Origin: Thraustochytrium sp. TN22
Lineage: Eukaryota; Sar; Bigyra; Thraustochytrida; Thraustochytriidae
Direction of reading: 5' to 3'
Length of the DNA stretch: 64,000 bases
NCBI GenBank assembly: GCA_013306675.1
Contig: JABLUY010000137.1
Coordinates: 35,692 to 99,691, forward strand
In this document: positions 8,982 to 18,388 of the stretch, one piece after another
Numbering within the stretch: the first letter of the stretch is position 1
How the letters are laid out: every line of letters begins with the position of its first letter
Notes under the pieces: generated by a model
Told to the model about the DNA's origin: nothing
The model's input: the letters and a program-made list of their open reading frames with translations, nothing else
Database searches by the model: none
Position numbers and translations under genes: made by a program

Positions 8982-11900
8982 ATGGCCGAGACCTCCGGGG
9001 AGCATGGCGACTCACGGCGAGGCGCAGGGGAGGCGCAGCGACGCGGCGGCAGCGGTGGCAGCGGCGGCGGCCGCGGCGGCGGCGGCGGCAGCAGCGAGAG
9101 CGTGCGCATTCAGACGCAGGGCAGGGATGTGTTTAAGGAGGGCGGCACGGAGTTCGTGGGCAGCCAGGCGACCCTGAATAGCCTCGAGGCGCTGGGCATC
9201 CGCGCGTACAACCAGGAAGAGGTGGAGCGCAACGTGGTGCAGCAGCTGGAGCGCCAAGAGGCGCAGCACGGCGTGCGACCTCTGACGAGCTTTCTAGACG
9301 ACGCAGGGCTCGAGGCGCTGGTGTCAGCGGAGGGCTCCGAGGAGACCGTGGCGGTGGAGCGCTTGGAGCGCATGGCACTGCTGCTCGAGCGCGCGGCGTC
9401 CGAGCGTATGCGCAACCGGCGCGCCAAGGAGGAAGAGGAGGACTACACGCGGGCCGACGAGCTGCAGGTGAAGCTCCAGCTGCTCCGGCTGCTGCAGCGC
9501 CGCGTGCAAAAGACGTTGGCCGAGCAGCAGCGGCGCCGCGACGCCGAGGCGCGGGCGCGCGCCGTGGAGCGCGCCCGTCAGGACGCCGCACGGCGCGCGC
9601 AGCTCGAAGAGGAGCGCGCACAGCGCCAGGCTGCCAGCAGCGACGCGCCGCGTGCGTCCACGAAGCGGCGCGCCGCAGCCGACCCGTTCGGGGCGAGGAA
9701 GAAGACCGCCGGCAAAGCGACCGCCGTGGAGGCGAGCAAGCGGCAGCGCGTGGCAGCGTCACTGGACGTGAGTGCAAGACCACCGACGCCGCCCAAGAAG
9801 GACCGCAACCCGCAAGAGGCCGAGGGCAAGGCGAGTTCGGCCGACCTGGATGCCGCAAAGCAGGCCCGCAAGGAGGAGCGCAAACGCGCCAAGAAGGCCG
9901 CCAAGAAGGCCGCCAAAAGGGAGGCCAAGAAAAAGGCCTTGGCAAAGCAGCGCAAGCAAAGCGCCAAGAAGGCGAAGAAGGTCAGAGCGAAGCTGGAGGA
10001 CGGCGCTGGCGCGGAGAGCGCGGGCGAGGGCCAAGTACAATGCCCGCTTTGTTTTCGGTACTTTTCGCCGGAGGCCATCGAGACGCACGCGAGCCGGTGC
10101 TCGACCCGGGGCGCCTCCTCCAGGAGCTCGCGCCGGGGCGCGCTTGGCGCAGATGTAAATGAGGACGAGGAGGACGAGGAGGACGAGCGCAAGGCCGTTA
10201 GCGACGCGGATACGAGCAGTAGCGTGTCGTCGGTCTCGAGCGTAAGCTCGAGCGAGGACGAGGACGAGGACGATGAATCGAACGGTCTCGGATTGGAGGA
10301 CGAGGACGGACTCGAAGAGGGCGGCGCCGCGGCCCGCGAAAAGGGGCCCCGGCATGTGGAGGACGACCTGCTTGACGAGGATTTTGCGGTGCGCGTGACG
10401 GACGCAAAGCAGCGCGAGGCATTCTGGGCGTACCACTGGGAGACGGCGCGCGACGAGGGCAAGTCGGAGGCGGAGGCGGATGCTTACGCGCAGGAGATGG
10501 AGGACGCAGACGCGGGCGCGGCGGATCTGGCGCAGCGCGAGGAGTCGCAGGAGAAGCAGCTCGAGGGCGGGCTGCGCGTGCCGCGGCGCACGTGGTCGCG
10601 ACTCTTTGACTACCAGCGCGATGCGATGCGGTGGTTCTGGGACCTGCATCGCAAGAGCACCGGCGGCATTCTAGGTGATGAGATGGGCCTGGGCAAGACG
10701 GTGCAGATGGGCTCGTTCTTGGGCGCGCTGGAGTGCTCGCAGATCTTCGAGCCGTCCATTGTCGCGTGCCCGGCCACGACGCTGGCGCAGTGGGTGTCGG
10801 AGCTCAAGACCTGGGCGCCGCAGACGCGCATTTACGTGCTGCACTCGTCCGGCAAGGCCATGGCGGAGGGCGGGCTGAAGCGCGCGGAGATCATCAAGCG
10901 TGTGGTCAAGCACAAGGGCGTGCTAGTGACAACATACCAGGGGCTACGGTTGTCGAGCGACCTGCTGACGCGGCGGCGCTGGGGCTACGTCATCCTGGAC
11001 GAGGGCCACAAGATCCGCAACCCGGACGCGGCCATCACCATGGCGTGCAAGCAGCTGCAGACGTACCACCGCATCATCATGTCCGGGTCGCCGATTCAGA
11101 ACAATTTGCGCGAGCTGTGGACGCTGGTGGACTTCGTGGCACCCGGCCTGCTGGGCACGCTGCCAATGTTCGAGCGCAACTTTGGCGTGCCCATCAACCA
11201 GGGCGGGTACTCGTCTGCGACAGCGGCCCAGGTGCACGTGGCGTACCAGTGTGCCAAGGTGCTCAAGGAGACGATCGACCCACATCTGATCCGGCGTCTC
11301 AAAAAGGATGTGGCGCAGAGCCTGCCGGAGAAGCACGAGCAGATCATCTTTTGTAACCTGACGCGCGTGCAGCGCAACGCGTACAAGACGTTTCTCGCGC
11401 GGCCCGAAGTGGACGAGCTGATCCACGCGTCGCGGGGCGGGTCCTCGTCACGCACGACTTTCAAATTGATCCGCGCGTTGCAGCACATTTGCAACCACCC
11501 TGATATTTACTTTCAGAAGTTGCGAGCGGCGGCCGTGGCGCGCGGCAAGGATGCCTGGGAGGCGGTGCTGGCGAACGATGGCGACGACGGCATGGACCCA
11601 AGCTGGATTGGCGAGGAATCGCTGGAACGCCTGGTGAACCGGTCCGGCAAGATGATGGTGTTGCGCATCATCATGCGGAGCTGGAAACAGGAAGGTCACC
11701 GCGTGCTGCTCTTCTCGCAGGGCCGGCTCATGCTGAACATTCTGGAGCGCTTCTTGCAGCTCGAGGGCTACTCGTACCTGCGCATGGACGGCACGACGCA
11801 GGTGACGACGCGTGGGCGGCTCATCAACCAGTTCAACGATGCCAAGAGCGGAGTCTTTGTGTTTTTGCTCACGACCAAGGTGGGCGGCCTGGGCATCAAC

Positions 11901-13007
11901 CTGACGGGCGCGAACCGCGTGCTGATTTTTGATCCGGACTGGAACCCGAGCACCGATATGCAGGCGCGCGAGCGTGCGTGGCGCATCGGCCAGCGCCGCC
12001 AGGTGACCATCTACCGGCTCATCACGGGCGGCACGATCGAGGAGAAGATCTACCACCGGCAGATCTTCAAGCAGTACTTGTCGAACAAGATCCTCACGGA
12101 CGCGCGCCAGTCGCGCTTCACCAAGGTGTCCAACATGCGCGATCTCTTCACGCTGGACGAGTCCGGCGGCGAGGCGGCCACCCATGGCGGCGGTGGTGGT
12201 GGTGACAGTAGCACCGGCGGGAGCGGCAAGAAGCAGAAGAAACCGGTCAGCCTCGCACTGCGGCGCAAGCAGCGCGCCCGCGCGCTGCGGGAGGGTGCCA
12301 CGAGCGTGGAGCCCGAGACAACCGAGCTCTCGGCGGAGGAGGTGGCGGCCAATGTGGCGGCTGCCGAGCGCGCCGTGCGCGGCACGGAGACCGCGGAGCT
12401 CTTTCGCGGGCATGAGACTGCGGAGGACGGCGCTGGAGAGGCCTCACAGGGGCAGCAGCACCAGGACGGCGGCATCATGCAGTCGCTTTTCTCGCACAGC
12501 GGGTTCCGCGAAGCCTTCGAGCACGGATTGGCGGAGCGTGCGGCGTCCGCGACGCCGGACCAGCGCATTCTGGCCGCCGAGGCCGCGCGCGTGGCACGCC
12601 GCGCTGCCGAAGCGCTGCGTCGCGACCAGGAGCGCACGCGGCGTGACGAGGGCTCGGTCGGCATCCCGACGTGGACGGGCCAGTCGGGCGACGCGGGCCG
12701 CTTTGGCGGCGCCGCCTCGGCCCAGCTCCTTCAGCGGCTGCGCGAGCAGGGCTCCTCCACAGCTGCGGCGGAGAGCCACATTCAGGCGATGCTCGCCGAC
12801 ACGGACGACCCGCACATGCGCATGCTTCGCGAGCTCTTGGACTATTTGCGCTCCGGGCCTCGACCGCGCACCTCGGATGAGATCCTGGAGCGCTTCGCCA
12901 ACCATCCTGCGAGTCCGGACCCAGAACTCTTTCGCCAGATGCTCCGCCAGCTCGCCGACCTCAAGCAGGGTCGTTGGCACGTCAAGCCTGCTTTTGCGCG
13001 TTCGTAG
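8982..13007 (+). CDS. SNF2-family ATPase, CSB/ERCC6/Rad26-like
   Basis: 1341 residues, uninterrupted. The N-terminal third is charged, with a coiled-coil-like region (120-215) and a Lys/Ala-rich stretch (290-335). A C2HC finger follows (Cys354, Cys357, His369, Cys373; CPLCFRYFSPEAIETHASRC), spaced like UBZ4 ubiquitin-binding fingers, then acidic and Ser tracts (393-432). The SNF2 motor spans about 540-1040: GDEMGLGKT (565-573, Walker A), DEGH (673-676), SGSPIQNNLREL, and the C-terminal helicase half with TTKVGGLGINLTGANRV and RAWRIGQRRQV. The last 65 residues (LRELLDYL to KQGRWHVKPAF) match the CSB winged-helix domain. CSB/Rad26 remodels stalled RNA polymerase II during transcription-coupled repair; this role is inferred from the close motor and C-terminal match. 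A UBZ4-like finger inside the N-terminal part is unusual. Confidence 0.92.
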   Translation: MAETSGEHGDSRRGAGEAQRRGGSGGSGGGRGGGGGSSESVRIQTQGRDVFKEGGTEFVGSQATLNSLEALGIRAYNQEEVERNVVQQLERQEAQHGVRPLTSFLDDAGLEALVSAEGSEETVAVERLERMALLLERAASERMRNRRAKEEEEDYTRADELQVKLQLLRLLQRRVQKTLAEQQRRRDAEARARAVERARQDAARRAQLEEERAQRQAASSDAPRASTKRRAAADPFGARKKTAGKATAVEASKRQRVAASLDVSARPPTPPKKDRNPQEAEGKASSADLDAAKQARKEERKRAKKAAKKAAKREAKKKALAKQRKQSAKKAKKVRAKLEDGAGAESAGEGQVQCPLCFRYFSPEAIETHASRCSTRGASSRSSRRGALGADVNEDEEDEEDERKAVSDADTSSSVSSVSSVSSSEDEDEDDESNGLGLEDEDGLEEGGAAAREKGPRHVEDDLLDEDFAVRVTDAKQREAFWAYHWETARDEGKSEAEADAYAQEMEDADAGAADLAQREESQEKQLEGGLRVPRRTWSRLFDYQRDAMRWFWDLHRKSTGGILGDEMGLGKTVQMGSFLGALECSQIFEPSIVACPATTLAQWVSELKTWAPQTRIYVLHSSGKAMAEGGLKRAEIIKRVVKHKGVLVTTYQGLRLSSDLLTRRRWGYVILDEGHKIRNPDAAITMACKQLQTYHRIIMSGSPIQNNLRELWTLVDFVAPGLLGTLPMFERNFGVPINQGGYSSATAAQVHVAYQCAKVLKETIDPHLIRRLKKDVAQSLPEKHEQIIFCNLTRVQRNAYKTFLARPEVDELIHASRGGSSSRTTFKLIRALQHICNHPDIYFQKLRAAAVARGKDAWEAVLANDGDDGMDPSWIGEESLERLVNRSGKMMVLRIIMRSWKQEGHRVLLFSQGRLMLNILERFLQLEGYSYLRMDGTTQVTTRGRLINQFNDAKSGVFVFLLTTKVGGLGINLTGANRVLIFDPDWNPSTDMQARERAWRIGQRRQVTIYRLITGGTIEEKIYHRQIFKQYLSNKILTDARQSRFTKVSNMRDLFTLDESGGEAATHGGGGGGDSSTGGSGKKQKKPVSLALRRKQRARALREGATSVEPETTELSAEEVAANVAAAERAVRGTETAELFRGHETAEDGAGEASQGQQHQDGGIMQSLFSHSGFREAFEHGLAERAASATPDQRILAAEAARVARRAAEALRRDQERTRRDEGSVGIPTWTGQSGDAGRFGGAASAQLLQRLREQGSSTAAAESHIQAMLADTDDPHMRMLRELLDYLRSGPRPRTSDEILERFANHPASPDPELFRQMLRQLADLKQGRWHVKPAFARS

Positions 13008-13284
13008 ATGTCTAATAACTAACAGTAAGCGAGCGAGCAAGTCCGCGAGCGAGGTGAGTGTGGAAAAGGGAGCTTGCCGTCAATTATGGACGCCGCAGCA
13101 ACGAGACGAGATAAGAAAAAGAGCGAGCTTGCCCTTGATCACGACGGTCACATCCTCAACGTAATAGATAGCGAACGAGGCCCTCTCACCATCCGACGTA
13201 ATCTCTCTGTCTCTCTCCGTTTCCCTCATCTTGCAAGGGAGGATGATGACAAAGTAGCTATCCAAGTGATTGTCGCGAGTTAAC

Positions 13285-14679
13285 TTAGTTGCCCATCCAC
13301 GAGGTGGTGCGGAAGTTCTCGCCAGCGTAGGAGGACTTGCCGGCGAGCTCCTCCTCGATGCGGAGGAGCTGGTTGTACTTGGCGTTACGGTCAGAGCGGG
13401 CCGGGGCGCCGGTCTTGATCTGGCCGGTGCAGAGGCCAACGGCGAGGTCGGCGATGGTGGCGTCCTCGGTCTCGCCGGAGCGGTGGGAGGTCATGACACC
13501 CCAGCCGGCCTGCTTGGCCATCTTGACGGCCTTGATGGACTCGGAGATGGAGCCGATCTGGTTCACCTTGAGAAGGAGGGCGTTGCAGGACTTCTCGGCG
13601 ATGGCCTTCTTGATCTTCTCCGGGTTGGTGCAGAGGAGATCGTCACCAACGATCTGGAGCTCGGAGAGCTTGGCGGTGGTCTTGGCCCAGTCGCCCCAGG
13701 CGTCCTGGTCCATGGGGTCCTCGATGGTGACAATGGGGAAGTTGTCGGCGAGGTCGCGGTAGTACGCGATGAGCTGCTCCGGGGAGAGCACGTTGGCCGG
13801 GTCCTTGTTGGCGTTGAAGTGGTCGAGGTCGTAGTAGCCCTTCTTGTCGCCGTCAGCCACCATGAACTCGGAGCTGGCGACGTCGAGGCCGACCTTGACG
13901 CGGCCGCTGTAGCCGGCCTTGTCGACGGCGTCCATGAGGAGCTCGAGGCCCTCCTTGGCGTCGCACGGGGGGCCGAAGCCACCCTCGTCACCGATGAGCG
14001 TGGCGTCGCCGCCGTACTTGGACTTGATGACCTTCTTGAGGTTGTGGTAGCACTCGGCGCCGACCTGCATGGCCTCGGCGAAGGAGCTGGCGCCCGTGGG
14101 GATCATGAAGAACTCCTGGAAGGCGAGCGGGTTGCCGGCGTGGGAGCCGCCGTTGATGACGTTGAGCATGACGGTGGGCATGACAAAGTCCTTCTGGGTG
14201 TTGCCGGCGAGGTCGGCAAAGTGCTGGTAGAGGGGCACCTTCTTGGCGGCGGCGCCGGCCTTGGCGGCGGCCATGGAGACGGCAAGGATGGCGTTGGCGC
14301 CCAGGCGGCCCTTGTTCTTGGTGCCGTCGAGGTCGATCATGGCCTGGTCCAGGGCCTCCTGGTCCGTGACGTCCATGCCCTTGACCTTGCTGGCGATCTC
14401 CTTGTTGGCGTTCTCAACGGCCTTGAGCACGCCCTTACCCATGTAGCGCTTGCCGCCGTCGCGCAGCTCCACGGCCTCGTGGATACCGGTGGACGCGCCG
14501 CTCGGCACCATGGCACGGAACATGCCGTCCTCGGTGGTCAGGTCCACCTCGACGGTCGGGTTGCCGCGCGAGTCCAGCACCTCGCGGGCGCGGAGGCCCG
14601 TGATGGTGGACGCCTGGCGCGCCTGCGAGGACGCGGCCGCGGCCATGGCCCGCCGGCTCACCACCTGAGGAGCGAACAT
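13285..14679 (-). CDS. ENO: Enolase with N-terminal leader
   Basis: 464 residues; converts 2-phosphoglycerate to phosphoenolpyruvate. The enolase core starts at about residue 26 ([20 protein letters not shown]). Metal ligands fit Asp266 (VGLDVASS), Glu320 (TIEDP) and Asp347 (GDDLL). The signature [14 protein letters not shown] is at 369-382 with catalytic Lys371. Loop [14 protein letters not shown] and [11 protein letters not shown] are intact, so it should be active. The first 25 residues ([20 protein letters not shown] then RQAST) contain Arg, Ala and Ser but no acidic residue and look like a mitochondrial presequence. An ATG at codon 12 would give a shorter form. The codon choice is visibly more uniform than in neighbours, as for a highly expressed gene. 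Divergent from the mannosyltransferase at 16443. Confidence 0.96.
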   Translation of the reverse strand: MFAPQVVSRRAMAAAASSQARQASTITGLRAREVLDSRGNPTVEVDLTTEDGMFRAMVPSGASTGIHEAVELRDGGKRYMGKGVLKAVENANKEIASKVKGMDVTDQEALDQAMIDLDGTKNKGRLGANAILAVSMAAAKAGAAAKKVPLYQHFADLAGNTQKDFVMPTVMLNVINGGSHAGNPLAFQEFFMIPTGASSFAEAMQVGAECYHNLKKVIKSKYGGDATLIGDEGGFGPPCDAKEGLELLMDAVDKAGYSGRVKVGLDVASSEFMVADGDKKGYYDLDHFNANKDPANVLSPEQLIAYYRDLADNFPIVTIEDPMDQDAWGDWAKTTAKLSELQIVGDDLLCTNPEKIKKAIAEKSCNALLLKVNQIGSISESIKAVKMAKQAGWGVMTSHRSGETEDATIADLAVGLCTGQIKTGAPARSDRNAKYNQLLRIEEELAGKSSYAGENFRTTSWMGN

Positions 14680-14772
14680 CTTGCTCTCGGTCTTGTTGTC
14701 TTGCTACTGCTGCTGCTTGCTGCCCGGAGCGAATCAGGTTTGGCTCGTCAGTCTCCTCTGCCCTCTCCGTCC

Positions 14773-14774
<2 letters not shown>

Positions 14775-14809
<35 letters not shown>
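14775..14809 (-). repeat. (GA)n tract upstream of enolase
   Basis: A 35-base uninterrupted CT run on the plus strand, GA on the enolase sense strand, lying 96-130 bases before the enolase ATG. A similar GA run sits about 120 bases before the Hsp33 ATG (5486-5509), so it may be a promoter or 5' leader element rather than neutral microsatellite. Confidence 0.7.
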
Positions 14810-14812
<3 letters not shown>

Positions 14813-15482
14813 TGCTCTCGCTCTGCCTGCGAAAATCCTCCGCCGCCCTGCGGTTCCGTCGGGGCCCGCCCTGCCCACCCGCGCGCTCTTGCTGCGCCGG
14901 TGCCAGCGCCGCCCCGACAAGCCGCCTGCGTCGTCGCCGCCGACTTCGATCACAAAGTGGCCTCCGCCGAAGCGCATCATCGCCCGTCCCGCGTCCCATC
15001 CTTGCGCGCCTTGTGCCCTCGCTCTCGGTGACGCGAGCCCAGCCAGGCTCGGCCAGCGCGCGAGCCCAGCCGCCACCGTGTCTCTCTCGTCCCTCTTGCT
15101 CCTGCCCTGCTCGCCGCCAGCCACGCGCTCCGCCCCGCTTCACACCGCCGCCCGCCTCTGGCAGGCGTAGAGGCTACGCCACCTCGCCTCAGCCGGCAGG
15201 CAGGCAGGCAGGCAGACACGCACGCACGCACGCACGGATGCGGGCGCGAGCAAGCAAGCGCGCACGTACGTCGTCCTGCCGCGGCCGTCTGCCTGCGCGC
15301 CCGCGCGCCCGCCCTGCCTGCCGCCGCCGGGGCCGTCATCGCCCCGACGGAACACGGTCACGGCAAGCTGCATTTTCAAAAAAAAAACCAGGCACCTCAT
15401 CTCATCTCATCTCCGCTCGCTCGCTCGCTTGCGCCCGCCGTCCCGCCCGCGCTCGCGCGCTCGCGCGCCGCCGCCGCCGTGC

Positions 15483-15522
<40 letters not shown>

Positions 15523-15886
15523 ACTCACCTGCCGCGCGCCCGGATTCCGCGATTGCCGCCGCGCGGGCGGCCAGCTCATCAAGATCCGAATGGATCTCGA
15601 ATCACGATCATCTCCCGGCCAAGTCTCCAGAGTCCACTGTCCAGCCAGCAAGGCTGAGCAAGCTGAGAGGCACGATCCTGCTCGCGCCGCATTCGTTAGC
15701 CAGCCAGGTAAGCTGCGGCGCTCACCACTGCTTGCCTGTGGCTGCTTGGCAGCGCAGTGCTTGCAAGTTGCAGCCTGCCGTCAGTGCCGTGCCTCGCAGT
15801 CTTGCTTACGCGTGCCTCCCGGTAGCCGACTTTGATTCGTATCCACGACTCGGAGGCGCCCCCCGCGAATCGCCCGCGCCGCCAGC

Positions 15887-15952
15887 GCCAGTGGGCTATC
15901 TCCGCCCCGCCAGTGGGCTATCCGCGCCCGGCCAGTGGGCTATCGCGCTCTG
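15887..15952. repeat. 22-bp tandem repeat, three copies
   Basis: GCCAGTGGGCTAT occurs at 15887-15899, 15909-15921 and 15931-15943, an exact 22-base period, with GC-rich 9-base fillers. The 13-base core is identical in all three copies while the filler varies. That pattern is expected of a binding site repeated every two helical turns. It lies about 0.5 kb before the mannosyltransferase start and 1.2 kb before enolase. Confidence 0.7.
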
Positions 15953-16442
15953 CCCACTTGCGCGGTCGCGCCCCGCTGTGCTTTCAGCTGGGGGGGACCG
16001 GCCGCGGCGCGCGCTGCTTGCGCGCTGCCGCAGGCCGGCCGCGGCGCGACGCGCAGCTACTTGCGCGGCGGCGCGGGGGACGCGGCGCGAGCTGGGGGGG
16101 AGGCCGAGCCCAGCCGCACGATGCCATTGGTCTGACTGTGAATGCGGCCTGGAGAGAGCAGAGCGGGTTGCGTGCGCCGCGGCGCGGGTTGTGCGCGCCG
16201 CGGCGCGGGTTGCGGCCAGCCTGGGCGCGGCGGGCCCGGGTACCAGTACGACTACGAGCACGGCGGCGCGGGCGGCGCGGCGGGCAGGAGCCTGAGACAC
16301 GATTGCGCGCGGGGCGGCGGTCGTGGCGGCGGTCGTGGCGGCGGTCGTGGCGACGGTCGTGGCGCTGCTGCTGCGCGGCGGCCTGCCGGCGTGGGCGAGT
16401 AGGAGCTGGAGCGGCGGCGGCGGCGGCGGCGGCGAGAGCGCC

Positions 16443-17288
16443 ATGGCGGAGCTGCGCGGCGGCGGCGCCAGGGCCAAGGCGGGCGGCGCCAAGAAGGAGC
16501 TGTCGGTGGTGGTGCCGTGCTATGAGGAGGCGCTAAACGTGCGGCCGCTGTGCGAGCGGCTGTTCAGGGCGACGCGCGCGGCCGGCATCGAGGCGGAGCT
16601 GCTGCTGGTGGACGACTTCTCCGGCAAGGGCACCGAGGAGACGCGCAAGGTGGTGCAGACGCTCAAGAAGGAAGGCTACAACATCGACGTCGAGGTGCGC
16701 ATGCCTGAGCAGGGCAAGGGCCTGAGCTCCGCGGTCGTGCTGGGGCTCGGGCTCGCCAAGTACGAGACCATGTTGGTGATGGACGCCGACCTGCAGCACG
16801 AGCCGGAGAGCGTGCCAGACGTGGCCGGGCCGATCCTGCGCGGCGAGGCCGATTTTGCCGTGGGAAGTCGCCACGTAGAGGGCGGCGGTGCTGAGGGCTT
16901 CCCGCTCGTGCGCCAGCTCATCAGCTTCGTCGCCACGGCGCTCGCCTACCCGTTGACGACGTGCACCGACCCGATGAGCGGCTTCTTCTCGCTCAGCAAG
17001 ACCACTTTCAACCGCGGCCGCGACATCCTCAACCCGATGGGCTATAAGATCGGCCTTGAGCTCATGGTTCGCTGCCGCTGCGCGCACGTTCAGGACGTGC
17101 CCATCACCTTTCGCGACCGCGAGGCCGGCGAGTCCAAGCTCACCATGAAGCAGAACCTCTACTACCTGCAGCACCTCATGCACCTGTACTGGTTCAAGTT
17201 TGGCGTCCTCTTTCCCGCGGCGCTCGTCGTGCTCGTCGTGCTCGGCCTTGCTGTGCTTTTCTTCTTGCTCCAGATGCTTCTCTTTTGA
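16443..17288 (+). CDS. DPM1: Dolichol-phosphate mannosyltransferase
   Basis: 281 residues from the ATG at 16443, which sits in a strong context (GCCATGG). The frame is open upstream but has no ATG. A GT-A fold glycosyltransferase of family GT2: LSVVVPCYEEALNV (20-33), LLVDDFSGKGTEE, and the metal-binding MDADLQH (Asp114, Asp116). It also has TDPMSGFFSL, ILNPMGYKIGLELMVRC and the conserved REAGESKL (226-233). A C-terminal hydrophobic segment (about 256-280) would anchor it in the ER membrane, like yeast Dpm1 rather than the anchorless human DPM1. It transfers mannose from GDP-mannose to dolichol phosphate, feeding N-glycosylation, O-mannosylation and GPI anchor synthesis. Length is close to yeast Dpm1 (267). 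Confidence 0.93.
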   Translation: MAELRGGGARAKAGGAKKELSVVVPCYEEALNVRPLCERLFRATRAAGIEAELLLVDDFSGKGTEETRKVVQTLKKEGYNIDVEVRMPEQGKGLSSAVVLGLGLAKYETMLVMDADLQHEPESVPDVAGPILRGEADFAVGSRHVEGGGAEGFPLVRQLISFVATALAYPLTTCTDPMSGFFSLSKTTFNRGRDILNPMGYKIGLELMVRCRCAHVQDVPITFRDREAGESKLTMKQNLYYLQHLMHLYWFKFGVLFPAALVVLVVLGLAVLFFLLQMLLF

Positions 17289-17629
17289 TCTGTTCATCAT
17301 GACGACCGACCATCATGACGACCGACCCTCATGACGACCGACCACATGTACCGTAGTAGTGTTACAAGCAAGAACCCTTCGAAAACGTAGACTGGCAGCC
17401 ACTTGGCCAGAGGAGCGGTAACTGTTCCATAGATGACAAGGTCCGCGTAAGCGCGGCTCTCCTGAGTCTCCTTACCTTGCCACTCGGGCGCCGGCGACCT
17501 GCGCCTCGAGGCCACGAAGCGCCACGAAGGCTAAGGTAGTTGTGTGCAGTGTTCCCTGGCCCCTGACTGAGGTTTCAAAGTTTCGAAGTCGCCGCAAAGC
17601 CGCAATACGTACGTACACCATCGAGCAGG
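17289..17629. other. Spacer with 16-bp repeats after DPM1
   Basis: 341 bases between two plus-strand genes. Immediately after the DPM1 stop, TCATGACGACCGACC occurs three times with a 16-base period (17297-17344), probably within the 3' untranslated region. The rest shows no gene or structured RNA I can support and should contain the promoter of the next gene. Confidence 0.6.
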
Positions 17630-18388
17630 ATGGCGGGCGCGCGCAAGCGCAGCGCGCGGCAGACAGAGACGGCAGAGACCGCCGCAGCCGCCGGCACACC
17701 CGGCTCCGGCCACGCCGCCGCGGCCTCCGCCGCCGGCCATGGCGCCGGCGCGCAGGAGGGGCTCGACATGAAGCGGTACGCTAGCCTCGCGGTCTCGGAC
17801 GGCTTCAACGCGGCCTGCTGCTGGTACGCGGCCGTGGAGGCGGCGGCGCGCGGGCGTGTGGACGCCAGCGCGGGCCTGGGCATCGTGGCGCTCGCAGCGA
17901 CCCTGGGCGCGCTGCGGTTCGGGCTCTCGCCGCGCCTCTTCGGCCAGGCGAACCAGCTTTGGACGCAGTTCGCCGGCCGCGTAGGCGTGCCGCTGCTGGG
18001 CGTGGGCTTCTTGCGCTCGCGGGCTGTCGCGCCGGCCGTGCTGGACTCGCATAACCTGGGCTTCCCGTACGGTGTGGCGGCGCTTCTCGTCACGGGTGCA
18101 GCCGTGAGTCGAATGCCGGGCGTCTCGCCGGAGCAGCAGCAGGCCTATACGACGGTCGCGGCGCTCTGCTCCATGGGCGGCGTCCTCTACGCGGAAGGCA
18201 CGGCGAACGAGTCCGCGCTGGCCGCCGTTGGCACCTTTCTCGTGGCTGGCCTGCTGGTGGGCGCGGACCGCCATCGCTACGTTTTGGGTGTGCGCCGTGA
18301 GAATTGGTTCCACTATTTGCTCGGCGTCAGCATGGTGCTCTTCGCGCAGGCTCTCCCGTCAGCGATCTCCCAGATCGCGCTGTACTGA
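17630..18388 (+). CDS. Polytopic membrane protein of unknown function
   Basis: 252 residues starting at the first ATG (MAGARKRSARQ). I do not recognise the family. After a low-complexity Ala/Gly/Thr N-terminus (1-45), the protein has about five to seven hydrophobic stretches, near 52-72, 80-98, 140-160, 172-190, 195-212 and 228-247. Conserved-looking loops include LRFGLSPRLFGQANQLWTQF, DSHNLGFPYG and RRENWFHYLLG. No known transporter or enzyme motif is visible. It follows DPM1 on the same strand, but the 341-base gap gives no sign of coupling. The coding call rests on ATG, length and regular spacing of hydrophobic segments. Confidence 0.7.
   Translation: MAGARKRSARQTETAETAAAAGTPGSGHAAAASAAGHGAGAQEGLDMKRYASLAVSDGFNAACCWYAAVEAAARGRVDASAGLGIVALAATLGALRFGLSPRLFGQANQLWTQFAGRVGVPLLGVGFLRSRAVAPAVLDSHNLGFPYGVAALLVTGAAVSRMPGVSPEQQQAYTTVAALCSMGGVLYAEGTANESALAAVGTFLVAGLLVGADRHRYVLGVRRENWFHYLLGVSMVLFAQALPSAISQIALY

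Larger units (their letters stand above)
14680..16442. promoter_or_regulatory. Shared upstream region, enolase / DPM1
   Basis: 1.76 kb between divergent starts, with no supportable gene. It holds a (CT)n tract next to enolase, GCAG and CACG short tandem repeats at 15195-15236, a CCG run at 15470-15520, a three-copy 22-bp repeat at 15887-15952, GCGCGGGTTGCG-like repeats at 16165-16215 and GGCGGTCGTGGC repeats at 16314-16360. The frame of the mannosyltransferase stays open through the last of these but contains no ATG there. Confidence 0.55.

Noticed and set aside
15197-15236. GCAGGCAGG and CGCACGCA repeats considered as a CRISPR-like array
   Set aside because: They are uninterrupted 4-base microsatellites without spacers, in a eukaryotic context.
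13270-15657. 795-codon plus-strand frame opposite enolase
   Set aside because: It is the antisense of enolase in its first part and low-complexity CT/CG repeats in the rest; the enolase match on the minus strand is unambiguous.
16323-16442. Upstream extension of DPM1 that would add a hydrophobic N-terminus
   Set aside because: The extension begins with GTG, not ATG, and its Val/Ala pattern comes from the GGCGGTCGTGGC repeat. The ATG at 16443 has a strong context and gives a yeast-like Dpm1.
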